DNA of 64,000 nucleotides. Origin: Halorussus halobius (GTDB lineage Archaea > Halobacteriota > Halobacteria > Halobacteriales > Haladaptataceae). The notes under the pieces are model-generated. The model ran no database searches and was not told where the DNA came from. It was given only the letters and a program-made list of their open reading frames with translations. The stretch is from contig NZ_ML219773.1 in the NCBI RefSeq assembly GCF_004765805.1, forward strand, positions 310,001-374,000, written 5' to 3'. Within the stretch, counting starts at the first letter, position 1, and each line of letters opens with the position of its first letter. Positions 44,061 to 52,868 of the stretch are shown here, piece after piece. Both the position numbers and the translations under genes were made by a program.

Positions 44061-45956
44061 ATGACACGAGACAGCAAGACGATTAGCGCCGTCTTCATGA
44101 CGGTCGTACTGGTTCTGGCCAGCGGCGCGGCCGTGTCGTTCGCGGCGACGGCGGACGACGGCGGCGCGAACGCCATCGGCGTACAGGACACGACCACCGG
44201 AGACGGCCTCAACGAGACGACGACGGAAGACGACGGCGTCGACGAAGGCGACGGCGTCGGCGAGACCGAGACCGAGGAGGACGGGGAGACCGCCGAAGGG
44301 GCGAGCATCACCATCGACGAACAGGAGAGCGACGGGGAGATGCTCGTCGTCGATTCGGTGACGGTGCCCGAGGGTGGCTTCGTCGTCATCCACGAGGAGA
44401 ACTGGGAGGGCGCGCCGCTCTCGACGGTCCTGGGTAGCTCGGTGTACCTCGACGCCGGTACTCACGAGGACGTGGAGCTATCGCTCGCTCGGCCGCTCGA
44501 AGAGAGCCAGACCGTCGTGGCGATGCTCCATTCGGACACCAACGACAACCGCGTGCTGGACTTCGTCCTGTCGAGCGGGAACCTCGACGGGCCCATCGTC
44601 GAGGACGAATCGCCCGTCGTCGACGACGCCGAGGTGACCGTCGGACAGGACACCACGACCGAGGAAGACGTGGAGACGGTGACCACGACTGAAGAAGACG
44701 ATGTCGAGACGGTCACGACGACCACTGAAGAGGACATGGAGACGGTGACCACGACCGAAGAAGACGACGTCGAAACGGTCACGACGACCGAGGAAGACGA
44801 GGTCGAGACGGTCACCACGACCGAAGAGGAGGGGATGCAGCAACTCGTCTTCAAGGTCGAGGAGATGGCGATCGACCGGTGGTCGTTCGTCGTCGGCGAC
44901 GAGGAGATGCCCGACGAGACCGTCTACGTCAACGGCTCCGAACTGTTCCCGCCGGACGGCTCGCTGACCGACGAGCGAGTCACGGTCGACCTCGCGGAAC
45001 TGGCCGAGCAGGGCGAGGTCGAGCAGGAGGACCTGATGGCGACCACGACGCGCAGTCCCGAGGAGATAGAGCAGGACATCGAGGAGAACCTCTCGGGCGA
45101 CATCCCGACCGTGCGGTACGTCGTCCAGGGAGTGAACGTGGAGAACGCCACGCTGGTCGTCACGGTCCCCGAGGACATGGACCTGCCCGAACAGCCCACG
45201 GTCGAGGAGCCGACGACCACTGAAGAGGACGTGGAAACGGTGACCACGACCGAAGAAGAGGACGTGGAGACCGTCACGACGACTGAGGAAGACGTGGAAA
45301 CGATGACCACGACTGAAGCGGATGTCGTCGACGAGACCACGACCGAAGAGGACGTGGAGACGATGACCACGACCGAGGAGGAGGTCGACGAGACCACGAC
45401 CGAAGAGGACGTGGAAACGATGACGACGACTGAAGCGGATGTGGTCGACGAAACCACGACCGAAGAAGAAGACGTGGAGACAGTGACGACGACTGAAGAA
45501 GATGTCGTCGAAACGACGACCGAGGAAGCCGAGGTCACCGAGACCACTACTGTCGACGAACCGGCCGGCGAGGCCTCGTCCTTCGAGGTCGCCGAGCTGG
45601 ACGCGCCCGCGAGCGTCGCGGTCGGCGACACCATCGACGTCTCGGCGACGGTATCGAACCCCAACGACGAGGAGGCCACGCAGACCGTCGCCTTCCGTCT
45701 CCAAGGTGACGTCGTCGCCCGCGAGGACGTCACGCTCGGCGCGGGCGAGGAAACGACCGTGTCGTTCGGCGTGGACACGACCGGCATCGAGCCGGGCGAG
45801 TACGTCCACGGCGTCTACACCGTGGAGTTCGGTGAACTCGACGTTATCGTGCTCGAGGACGCGGCCGACGACGAGTCCGACGAGGGCGACACGGCCAGCG
45901 ACGAGGAGACGACCGTCGGCGACGAGATGGAGACCACGACCACGGCCGCCGAGTGA
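44061..45956 (+). CDS. secreted protein with Thr/Glu-rich tandem repeats
   Basis: The 631-residue protein starts MTRDSK followed by a Sec signal (ISAVFMTVVLVLASGAAVSFA). A first folded region (about 80-185; SVTVPEGGFVVIHEENWEGAPLSTVLGSS) resembles DUF7282-type domains and recurs at about 260-380 (VVDxx... then VEEMAIDRWSFVVGDEEMP). Two linker blocks (about residues 196-259 and 386-501) are tandem repeats of TTTEEDVET-like units. The C-terminus is a CARDB-like beta domain (LDAPASVAVGDTIDVSATVSNPNDEEATQTVAF). The repeats look like glycosylatable, highly acidic spacers on the cell surface (inference). Confidence 0.85.
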   Translation: MTRDSKTISAVFMTVVLVLASGAAVSFAATADDGGANAIGVQDTTTGDGLNETTTEDDGVDEGDGVGETETEEDGETAEGASITIDEQESDGEMLVVDSVTVPEGGFVVIHEENWEGAPLSTVLGSSVYLDAGTHEDVELSLARPLEESQTVVAMLHSDTNDNRVLDFVLSSGNLDGPIVEDESPVVDDAEVTVGQDTTTEEDVETVTTTEEDDVETVTTTTEEDMETVTTTEEDDVETVTTTEEDEVETVTTTEEEGMQQLVFKVEEMAIDRWSFVVGDEEMPDETVYVNGSELFPPDGSLTDERVTVDLAELAEQGEVEQEDLMATTTRSPEEIEQDIEENLSGDIPTVRYVVQGVNVENATLVVTVPEDMDLPEQPTVEEPTTTEEDVETVTTTEEEDVETVTTTEEDVETMTTTEADVVDETTTEEDVETMTTTEEEVDETTTEEDVETMTTTEADVVDETTTEEEDVETVTTTEEDVVETTTEEAEVTETTTVDEPAGEASSFEVAELDAPASVAVGDTIDVSATVSNPNDEEATQTVAFRLQGDVVAREDVTLGAGEETTVSFGVDTTGIEPGEYVHGVYTVEFGELDVIVLEDAADDESDEGDTASDEETTVGDEMETTTTAAE

Positions 45957-46117
45957 AACTCGCGGTCGACCGTTCCGGCGAGGCCGGACGACGCCCGAGC
46001 GGCGAAGTCGCCCGAATCGCCCGACGAACCACCGCACTCTCGCGGTTCCGTTCTTTCGCGCCCCGTGAGCGTCGCGGACCGACCGATTCTTACCCGCCCG
46101 AGCCGTAGCCGGACGTG

Positions 46118-47137
46118 ATGGACGCGCCGCTGTGGACCGAACGCCATGCGCCCGACCTCGCCGACCTGCCCCAGTCGGAGGTCCGCGAGTACCTCCAGAA
46201 GGCGGTCGACGACCCGATAAATCTCGTCCTCTACGGACCGTCCGGAGCCGGCAAGACCGCCGCCGTCCGGGCGCTGGCCCGCGAGGCCCACGAGGACCCC
46301 GACAACGACCTCGTGGAGATAAACGTCGCGGACTTCTTCGGCATGACGAAAAAGGAGATCGCGTCGGACCCGCGATTCTCGTCGTTCATCGACAGCAAGC
46401 GCAAGCGCAACTCCTCGAAGGCCGACCTCATCAACCACGTCCTCAAGGAGTCGGCGAGCTACTCGCCGGTCGCCGGGAGCTACAAGACCGTGGTGCTGGA
46501 CAACGCCGAGGCCATCCGCGAGGACTTCCAGCAGGCGCTCCGCCGGGTGATGGAGCGCCACCACGGGGCGACCCAGTTCGTCGTCACCACCCGCCAGCCC
46601 ACGAAGCTCATCCCGCCCATCAAGTCGCGGTGCTTCCCGGTCGCGGTGCGCGCGCCGACCGTCGAGGAGACCGTCGACGTGCTGGCAGGCATCGTCGAGG
46701 CGGAGGCAATCGAGTACGACGAGAACGGCCTCGAATACGTCGCGGGGTACGCCAACGGCGACCTCCGGAAGGCAATACTGGGCGCACAGACCACCGCCGA
46801 GCAGGCGGGCGAGGTCACGATGAACGCCGCCTACGAGGTGCTGGGCGACGTCGGCGTCCGGAGCGAGGTCGAGGCGATGCTCGACGACGCCGAGGCGGGC
46901 GAGTTCACCGACGCCCGCAAGACCCTCGACGACCTGCTCGTCGACGAGGGGTTCACCGGCGAGGAAGTGCTACAGGAGATTCTGGACGTGGCCCACGCGG
47001 GACGGTACACTGGCGACGAACTGGCCGAGGTGACCCGGCTCGCGGGCGAAATCGACGCCGACCTCGCCGAGGGGGCGAACGACCGCGTTCACGTCTCGCA
47101 CCTGCTCGCCGAGTTGGGCGCGACGGGGGAGGCGTAG
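46118..47137 (+). CDS. rfcC: replication factor C small subunit-like clamp loader ATPase (RfcC)
   Basis: The 339-residue AAA+ protein has Walker A GPSGAGKT (40-47), a Walker B of the form VVLDNAEAI with the DE..D replaced by DNAE, and the SRC arginine-finger motif (SRCFP). It loads the sliding clamp on DNA. Haloarchaea have several RFC small subunits, and this one matches the divergent RfcC type. The ATG at 46118 is chosen over an upstream GTG. It is followed 13 bases later by a small membrane protein gene. Confidence 0.85.
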   Translation: MDAPLWTERHAPDLADLPQSEVREYLQKAVDDPINLVLYGPSGAGKTAAVRALAREAHEDPDNDLVEINVADFFGMTKKEIASDPRFSSFIDSKRKRNSSKADLINHVLKESASYSPVAGSYKTVVLDNAEAIREDFQQALRRVMERHHGATQFVVTTRQPTKLIPPIKSRCFPVAVRAPTVEETVDVLAGIVEAEAIEYDENGLEYVAGYANGDLRKAILGAQTTAEQAGEVTMNAAYEVLGDVGVRSEVEAMLDDAEAGEFTDARKTLDDLLVDEGFTGEEVLQEILDVAHAGRYTGDELAEVTRLAGEIDADLAEGANDRVHVSHLLAELGATGEA

Positions 47138-47150
47138 TCTCACTCCAACC

Positions 47151-47531
47151 ATGCCCCTCCCGGACACACTCGAACGAATCGGCATCGTCGTCGGTTCCGC
47201 GTTCCTGCTCGCGCTCCCGGCGAGCGCGCTCTCGACGTTCCTGTTCGGCGTCGGCGACGCTCCGGCGGCGACTCCGTACATCTGGGTACTCCCCGGGCTG
47301 GTCGTCGGTCTCCTCGTGGCGACCGATAGGCTCGGCGTCACGTACCACGCGATATGGAAGTTCTCGCTGGCGAGCTACTTCGCGGCGTTCGTCGGTGCGG
47401 GGCTGCTCGGTCTGGACGCGGGGACCGACGACCCCGCGCTGGCGGTCGGCTGGTGGCTCGTCTCCATCGCAGTCGGCGTCCTCGTCGCCCGGACCGACTT
47501 CCGGACCGCGCTCGCCGGTGCGGACCGATAG
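47151..47531 (+). CDS. small four-helix membrane protein of unknown function
   Basis: The 126-residue protein has four hydrophobic segments (about 10-33, 42-58, 70-90 and 98-115) separated by short loops, without signature residues. It is codirectional with rfcC and the thioesterase gene and may be co-transcribed. I do not recognise the family. Confidence 0.7.
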   Translation: MPLPDTLERIGIVVGSAFLLALPASALSTFLFGVGDAPAATPYIWVLPGLVVGLLVATDRLGVTYHAIWKFSLASYFAAFVGAGLLGLDAGTDDPALAVGWWLVSIAVGVLVARTDFRTALAGADR

Positions 47532-47586
47532 GTCGCGTCGGGCGACGGACCCGACACTCTTGACGGTGGCCTGCGAAGCACACGGC

Positions 47587-48024
47587 GTGCCAACCCTCTC
47601 TGAAACCTACCTCGAGAACCGGTTCCGCGTCCAGCCCAACGACGCCAACAACGTCGAGACGCTCCACGGCGGCAACCTGATGAAGTGGCTCGACGAGATC
47701 GGCGCGATGTCGGCGATGCGCTTTTCGGGCGAGACCTGCGTCACCGCGGGCGTCGACGACCTCTCGTTCCACCGGCCCATCCCGCTCGGCGACACCGCGC
47801 TGGTGGAGGCGTACGTGTACGAGGCCGGCCGGACCAGCGCAACCGTCCGGGTGCAGGCGTGGCGCGAGGACCCCCGGACGGGCGAGACCGAGCGCACGAC
47901 CGAGTCGTCGTTCACGTTCGTCGCGGTCGAGGACGGCGGAAGTCCGGTCGAAGTGCCCGAGTTGACGGTCGAGACCGACGAGGGGGAGCGACTGCGCGAG
48001 GAGGCGCTGGACGCCAACTCGTAG
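47587..48024 (+). CDS. acyl-CoA thioesterase (hotdog fold)
   Basis: The 145-residue protein uses a GTG at 47587. Its N-terminal NNVETLHGGNLMKWLDEIGAMSAMRFSGETCVTAGVDDLSFHRPIPLGD is the signature of the BFIT/acot-type cytosolic acyl-CoA thioesterases, with Asn and Asp of the active site visible. It hydrolyses acyl-CoA; the preferred chain is unknown. It follows the small membrane protein at 55 bases and is convergent with the TrmG10 gene by 1 base. Confidence 0.85.
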   Translation: MPTLSETYLENRFRVQPNDANNVETLHGGNLMKWLDEIGAMSAMRFSGETCVTAGVDDLSFHRPIPLGDTALVEAYVYEAGRTSATVRVQAWREDPRTGETERTTESSFTFVAVEDGGSPVEVPELTVETDEGERLREEALDANS

Positions 48025-48025
48025 C

Positions 48026-49045
48026 TCAGCCTAGCACTACGACGTGGCGGTCGAGCGACCGGTGAACGCGGCGCTCGAACTCGTTCTCGACGGTCCAGCC
48101 CCGCTCGCGGGCCGTCTCGGCCCACGAGCGGTCGCCGACCACGACCGCGCGACTCGCGACCCGGCGGGCCTCCGAGAGCGCGCCGGCCACGAGGTCGTCG
48201 AGGTCGAGGTTCGCTATCTTCGACTGGCGGCCGTAGGGCGCGTCGAACACCACGGCGTCGAGCGAGTCGTCCGGGACGGGCAGGTGGGTCGCGTCGCCCT
48301 GCACGGTCGCCCACTCGCCCGTGGCTCGCGGGTCCGGGTCGAGATACGCGGCGAGGTTCTCGCTCGCGCCCCGGACCATCTTTCGCTGGGCGTCCGCGCC
48401 GTAGGCCGTCGCGCCGACCAGTCCCGCCTCCACGAGGACGCCCCCGGTCCCACACATCGGGTCGAGCAGGGTCGCGCCGGGCCGCGCTCCCGCGAGGTTG
48501 ACCAGCGCGCGGGCCAGCATGGGGTCCATCCCGCCCGGCTGGAAGAAGGGCCGGTCGGTCGGCTTGCGCGTCCCGTAGTCCCGAACGCTCTCGCTCTCGA
48601 GCCACCCCACGATGCAGGTGTCCTCGGAGAAAATCGCGCGGAGTTCGCGGTCCGGGTCGTCGAGGTCGACCGCGAACCCCCGGTCGACGAGCACCTGCCC
48701 GAGGGCGCGCTCGGCGCGCTGGGTGTCGACGCCCGTGAGGTTTCGCACGTCGCGGGCGCGGACCGCCACGGTCGTCGCCGCGCCGGCGTCGACTCCGTCG
48801 CGCCTGCCGTCCCCGTCGCGGTCGATTTCGGCGCAGTCCAGCAGCGCGCGCGCCGACTCGACGCTGGCGTCGGTCCGCCCGAGGAGTTCGCTGGCGCGGT
48901 GGGTGTACGCCAGATTCCGGACGCGGTCGGTAATCGTCGAGGCGGTGGCGAGGCCGGGGGCGACGACCTCGACTCCGGCCGCTGCGCTGGCGGCCTCCGC
49001 GGCCGCGAACCGGTCGTCCTCGCCGGCGAGTTCGAGCGCGTACAC
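48026..49045 (-). CDS. tRNA (guanine-10-N2)-dimethyltransferase-type (TrmG10) methyltransferase
   Basis: The 339-residue protein has an N-terminal THUMP-like region (residues 1-150) and a Rossmann methyltransferase domain with LLDPMCGTGGVLVEAG (SAM motif I) and the catalytic DAPYGRQS (a DPPY-type motif with Ala). It modifies G10 of tRNA by family knowledge. The start at GTG 49045 is chosen to give MYALELAGEDDRF; the frame upstream crosses the tbp promoter. TTTATG on the minus strand (49134-49139) is its likely TATA element. Confidence 0.85.
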   Translation of the reverse strand: MYALELAGEDDRFAAAEAASAAAGVEVVAPGLATASTITDRVRNLAYTHRASELLGRTDASVESARALLDCAEIDRDGDGRRDGVDAGAATTVAVRARDVRNLTGVDTQRAERALGQVLVDRGFAVDLDDPDRELRAIFSEDTCIVGWLESESVRDYGTRKPTDRPFFQPGGMDPMLARALVNLAGARPGATLLDPMCGTGGVLVEAGLVGATAYGADAQRKMVRGASENLAAYLDPDPRATGEWATVQGDATHLPVPDDSLDAVVFDAPYGRQSKIANLDLDDLVAGALSEARRVASRAVVVGDRSWAETARERGWTVENEFERRVHRSLDRHVVVLG

Positions 49046-49174
49046 GACTGCCCGGAGGCGGCCGCCAGTCTTGGGGATTTCGTCTCCCTCGCGCGGATTC
49101 GTACCGCACACCGCTCGACGTCGCGCCGTACCACATAAACCCTTCAGCCTATCTGTCAGGACCGAGTACCAACC

Positions 49175-49182
49175 TTTATAAA
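49175..49182 (+). promoter_or_regulatory. TATA box of tbp
   Basis: TTTATAAA, a near-perfect archaeal TATA element, lies 27-34 bases before the tbp ATG at 49209. It is preceded by AACC, a weak BRE. Confidence 0.75.
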
Positions 49183-49183
49183 C

Positions 49184-49202
49184 CTTAAATACGACATTTA
49201 AG
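49184..49202. promoter_or_regulatory. operator-like inverted repeat between TATA box and tbp start
   Basis: CTTAAAT (49184-49190) and ATTTAAG (49196-49202) are perfect 7-base complements around ACGAC, at the place where transcription starts. A protein bound here would block initiation, so this is a candidate site for autoregulation by TBP or for a repressor. Confidence 0.55.
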
Positions 49203-49208
49203 TCGAAC

Positions 49209-49769
49209 ATGACCGACCCAAAGGAGACCATCAACATTGAAAACGTGGTCGCCTCCACCGGCATCGGGCAGGAACTCGACCTCCAGAGCGTCGCCATGGA
49301 CCTCGAGGGGGCCGACTACGACCCCGAGCAGTTCCCAGGTCTCGTCTACCGCACCCAGAACCCCAAGTCCGCCGCGCTCATCTTCCGGTCGGGCAAAATC
49401 GTCTGCACCGGCGCGAAGAGCACGGCCGACGTCCACGAGAGCCTCGAAATCGTCTTCGACAAGCTCCGCGAGCTCCAGATCGACGTGAACGAGGACCCCG
49501 AAATCGTCGTCCAGAACATCGTCACGAGCGCGGACCTCGGACGCAACCTCAACCTCAACGCCATCGCCATCGGCCTCGGTCTGGAGAACATCGAGTACGA
49601 GCCCGAGCAGTTCCCCGGGCTGGTCTACCGGCTCGACGAGCCGGAGGTCGTCGCGCTGCTGTTCGGGTCGGGCAAGCTGGTCATCACCGGCGGCAAGAAG
49701 CCCGAGGACGCCGAGCAGGCGGTCGACAAGATCGTCTCGCGGCTCGAAGAGCTCGGCCTGCTGGAGTAG
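49209..49769 (+). CDS. tbp: TATA-box-binding protein
   Basis: The 186-residue protein is the two-repeat saddle of TBP: NIENVVASTGIGQELDLQSVAMDL...PEQFPGLVYR and its copy NIVTSADLGRNLNLNAIAIGL...PEQFPGLVYRLDEPEVVALLFGSGKLVITGG. It binds TATA boxes and nucleates TFB and RNA polymerase assembly. Haloarchaea often have several TBPs; whether this is the main one cannot be told. Promoter and a dyad in the leader are listed separately. Confidence 0.97.
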   Translation: MTDPKETINIENVVASTGIGQELDLQSVAMDLEGADYDPEQFPGLVYRTQNPKSAALIFRSGKIVCTGAKSTADVHESLEIVFDKLRELQIDVNEDPEIVVQNIVTSADLGRNLNLNAIAIGLGLENIEYEPEQFPGLVYRLDEPEVVALLFGSGKLVITGGKKPEDAEQAVDKIVSRLEELGLLE

Positions 49770-49852
49770 GAATCGTCGCCGCGGACTGATTCTCTCGCCC
49801 CGACCAACGACAAACCGCTACTTCCTTGCCCTGTCGCTCCCGACTCGTACGC

Positions 49853-50197
49853 ATGGCGACTCCTATCGTCGCGCTAGTCGGCACGTTCCTGCTCGCGGTG
49901 CTGTTCTACGGCGTCACGGCCCACATCGCCGCGCGGTACGTCCTCGGCGACGTGCCTCTCTCGCGGGCGTTCGCGGTCGGACTCGTCCCGGCGATAATCT
50001 CGTTCGCGCTACAGGCGTACGGTCCGGCGGTCGTCATCGCCCTGAGCGGGGCGGCGGACCTCTTCGCCATCAAGGCGGCCTACCGGCTCAAGTACCGGAC
50101 TACGGCCGTCGTGACCCTGACCCACTACACCGTGAGCGCGCTCGTGGGCATCACGATATTCAATCTGGTCCGGCTGCTCGCGACCGCGCCGACGTGA
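49853..50197 (+). CDS. small membrane protein, DUF7473-like
   Basis: The 114-residue protein starts at the ATG at 49853 (MATPIVALVGTFLLAVLFYGV) and has three to four helices with AHIAARYVLGDVPLSRAFAVGLVP between. I tentatively recall DUF7473. It follows tbp in the same direction at 83 bases. Function unknown. Confidence 0.75.
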   Translation: MATPIVALVGTFLLAVLFYGVTAHIAARYVLGDVPLSRAFAVGLVPAIISFALQAYGPAVVIALSGAADLFAIKAAYRLKYRTTAVVTLTHYTVSALVGITIFNLVRLLATAPT

Positions 50198-50372
50198 GAC
50201 GGAGGGCGGCGTTCCATCGACAGATTGGCGCGCGGTCCCGACGCGAGGTTGTAGTGCCGGTTCTTCTGGGACTGGACAGTCGCCAGTTCGGTACGCTCCC
50301 GGATAGCGACCGGGCCGTCTCGAAGCGACCTACTGCCTCGACCGACGGGAGACCGCACCGCAACCACGGGCC

Positions 50373-51239
50373 TCACTCCACCAGTCGCTCGATCTCGGTC
50401 ACCAGAATCCCGCTCGCGCCCACCGACTTCAGGTCGTTGATGGTCTCGAACACGTCGCGCTCGTCGACGACCGCGTGGACCGCGACCGTGTCGTCTTCCC
50501 CGCCGTTTCCACCACTTTCGACGTTCATCACGGTCGGGCCACCCAGCCCCGGAATCACGTCCCGGACCTCGTCGAGGCGGTCCTCGGGCGCGTTCATCAT
50601 CAGGTAGCGCTTGCCGTCTGCCGACAGCACCGACCGGAGCGCCATCACGACCTGTTCGACCTTCGGGTCGTCGGCGACGTCCTCGCGGGCGAACAGGTGG
50701 ACCGAACTCTCCAGGACCTCGTCGACGACCGCGAGCCGGTTGACCTTCAGGGTCGTCCCCGTGGAGGTGATGTCCACGATGGCGTCGGCCATCTCGACGT
50801 GGGGCGTGAGTTCGGTCGCGCCCGAGACCTCCACCACGTCGACCTCGACGTCCTGCTCGTCGAAGTAGCGCCGAGTGATGGTCGGGAACTCGGTTGCGAC
50901 GGTCTTGCCCGCCACGTCCGCGACCGACTGGATGTCGCCGTCCTCGGGGGCCGCGAGGACGAGCCGACACTGGCCGAATTCGAGGTCGAGCAGGTCGGTG
51001 ACGTTACCGGGGTCGGCCTCCCGGACCTGGTCGAGGCCAGTGATGCCGACGTCGGCCGCGCCGTCGCTGACGTACTCGGGCACGTCGGCCGCGCGGGCGA
51101 ACAGCAGTGTGACCTCGGGGTCGACCGTGTCGGCGTAGAGCTTGCGGTCCGCGCCGTCGACGGCGTGCAACCCCGCGCGTTCGAGCAGTTCCATCGCCGG
51201 GTCGTGGAGTCGGCCCTTGTTCGGGACGGCGATTCTCAT
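50373..51239 (-). CDS. hisG: ATP phosphoribosyltransferase (long form)
   Basis: The 288-residue protein starts [23 protein letters not shown], has [14 protein letters not shown] and a phosphate loop-like [13 protein letters not shown], and ends with a regulatory ACT/PII-like domain ([59 protein letters not shown]) typical of the long HisG form. It condenses ATP and PRPP in the first step of histidine synthesis and is feedback-inhibited by histidine through that C-terminal domain. It stands alone. Confidence 0.96.
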   Translation of the reverse strand: MRIAVPNKGRLHDPAMELLERAGLHAVDGADRKLYADTVDPEVTLLFARAADVPEYVSDGAADVGITGLDQVREADPGNVTDLLDLEFGQCRLVLAAPEDGDIQSVADVAGKTVATEFPTITRRYFDEQDVEVDVVEVSGATELTPHVEMADAIVDITSTGTTLKVNRLAVVDEVLESSVHLFAREDVADDPKVEQVVMALRSVLSADGKRYLMMNAPEDRLDEVRDVIPGLGGPTVMNVESGGNGGEDDTVAVHAVVDERDVFETINDLKSVGASGILVTEIERLVE

Positions 51240-51523
51240 GTGACACCTCCGGCTTGACGTTCGCGGCGGAACTACCTTTCGTCACGCCCCAGTCTCCCGT
51301 CACCTCGCGAGCACCGTCGTACAAAGGTTCAAGTACGAGAGCGGGACGAAACCGGCCCGTGACCTGATTCGGGCCGGGACGCGTTCGCGGTCGCGCGGCG
51401 CACCGCGTTCCGGGAGCGCGTCGCTCCGCGACGCCAGCGACGAACGCGCCGCCAGTTCGCCCCGACTCCCTCGGACTCGACCGAAGAGCAATCCACTTAC
51501 TCCCGGCGCTCGGACGCCGAAAT

Positions 51524-52666
51524 ATGGCCGTCCCCGCCGTCGCGAGCCCCGCGATTGCAGTCGGCGTCGTCGCCGTCCTCTCGTTCGCTACGCTTCGACT
51601 GTACGCGCGGCGCGCCGCGAAGGAACCGCCGAAAATCGCGATGCGTCGCATCCGAGTCGCCATCGCCGCCGGCGCGGTGTCGTCCGGAGTGGTCGCACTG
51701 TTGGCTGCCGTCGCGGCCGACGCGCTCGACCTGACCGAGGCCTCGCTCCGGGCGGTGAGTCCGGCGCTCGCCGAGTCGCCGGTCGGCGCAGTGCTGACGT
51801 GGATACCAACCATCTTCGGCGTCACGGTAGCGATCGAAGCCAGCTACCTCGGCGCGTTCCCCTTCGTCCGCGAGATTCGGGACCTGGGTGTGTCCGTCCC
51901 GACGGCCGCGTGGAGCGTCGCGAAGTACGTCGGTCAGTTCTTCGCCCTGTTGGTCGCGGTCCTCGGCACGATGAACCTCCTTCCGGCGGGCGCGTTCGCC
52001 TCCTCGCTCTCGACGCTCGCGCTGCTGGTCGCGGTCGGAGCGGCGCTCCTCGCGCTCCAGCCGTGGGTTCTCGCGCTCCAGCACGACGTCAGGGAGCCGA
52101 CCGACGCGGAACGCGAGCGTATCGCGGGACTCTGCGAGACGGCGGGGGTCTCGCCTCGAACGGTTCGCGTCCTCGACCTCGACTCGAACAGCGTCGCCAC
52201 CGCGACGCTCGCCGGTCTGCCCGGCCACCGTCGCCTCCTCGTGACGACCGACCTGCTCGCGGACCTCGACGACCGATACGCCGCAGCAGTGGTCGCCAGC
52301 GAGACGGGCCGAGCGAACCACTACTACCGCGAAGCCAAGTTCGCAGTCCTCTTCGCGGTCGCGGCTCCCGTCCTCGGAGTGTCGTCAGGCGAACTCCAGT
52401 CGCTGACGGGAGTCGACGCCGCCCCGCTCGCCCTCGGAATCGTGGCCCTCGCGGTCGTCCTTCTGTGGCTCGGCAGGCGACTCGTCTACGCGGCCGACGA
52501 CTACGCGGTCGACCGCGTCGGTGCCGAGACGTTCGCCGAGACCCTCGAGACGCTCGCCGACGACTTGGCGGTCTCCTACGAGTCCGGCCGTCTGCTCAGC
52601 CTGCTACTGATGCGGCCGCCCCTCGGCCGGCGACTCGACCGACTTCGGAGTCGAATCGGCGACTGA
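51524..52666 (+). CDS. M48/HtpX-like membrane protein lacking the zinc site
   Basis: The 380-residue protein has four N-terminal and two later helices and an M48-type domain with SNSVATATLAGLPGHRRLLVTTDLLADLDDRYAAAVVA. In active M48 peptidases the next residues are HExxH; here they read SETGR (residues 259-263), and the later ExxxD site reads ADDYAVDR without Glu. It therefore should not hydrolyse peptides through zinc, and is a likely pseudoenzyme. The fold and place of the replaced motif are visible; its cellular role is unknown. Confidence 0.75.
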   Translation: MAVPAVASPAIAVGVVAVLSFATLRLYARRAAKEPPKIAMRRIRVAIAAGAVSSGVVALLAAVAADALDLTEASLRAVSPALAESPVGAVLTWIPTIFGVTVAIEASYLGAFPFVREIRDLGVSVPTAAWSVAKYVGQFFALLVAVLGTMNLLPAGAFASSLSTLALLVAVGAALLALQPWVLALQHDVREPTDAERERIAGLCETAGVSPRTVRVLDLDSNSVATATLAGLPGHRRLLVTTDLLADLDDRYAAAVVASETGRANHYYREAKFAVLFAVAAPVLGVSSGELQSLTGVDAAPLALGIVALAVVLLWLGRRLVYAADDYAVDRVGAETFAETLETLADDLAVSYESGRLLSLLLMRPPLGRRLDRLRSRIGD

Positions 52667-52868
52667 GACGTCCACCGGGCGCTACCGCCCGGTCCGACGG
52701 TCCAGCCCGAGCAACGACCGCCGATCGCTGTCTCAGGTTCCGTTCGGACTCAATCGAAGTGCGACCGCTATCGTCCCGAAACGACGTGAGTTCGAACTCG
52801 GACGGGGAGACCGGGCGAGTGCGCCGTGACCCGATGGATTGACACGCCGGGCGCGAGAACGCCGACGC

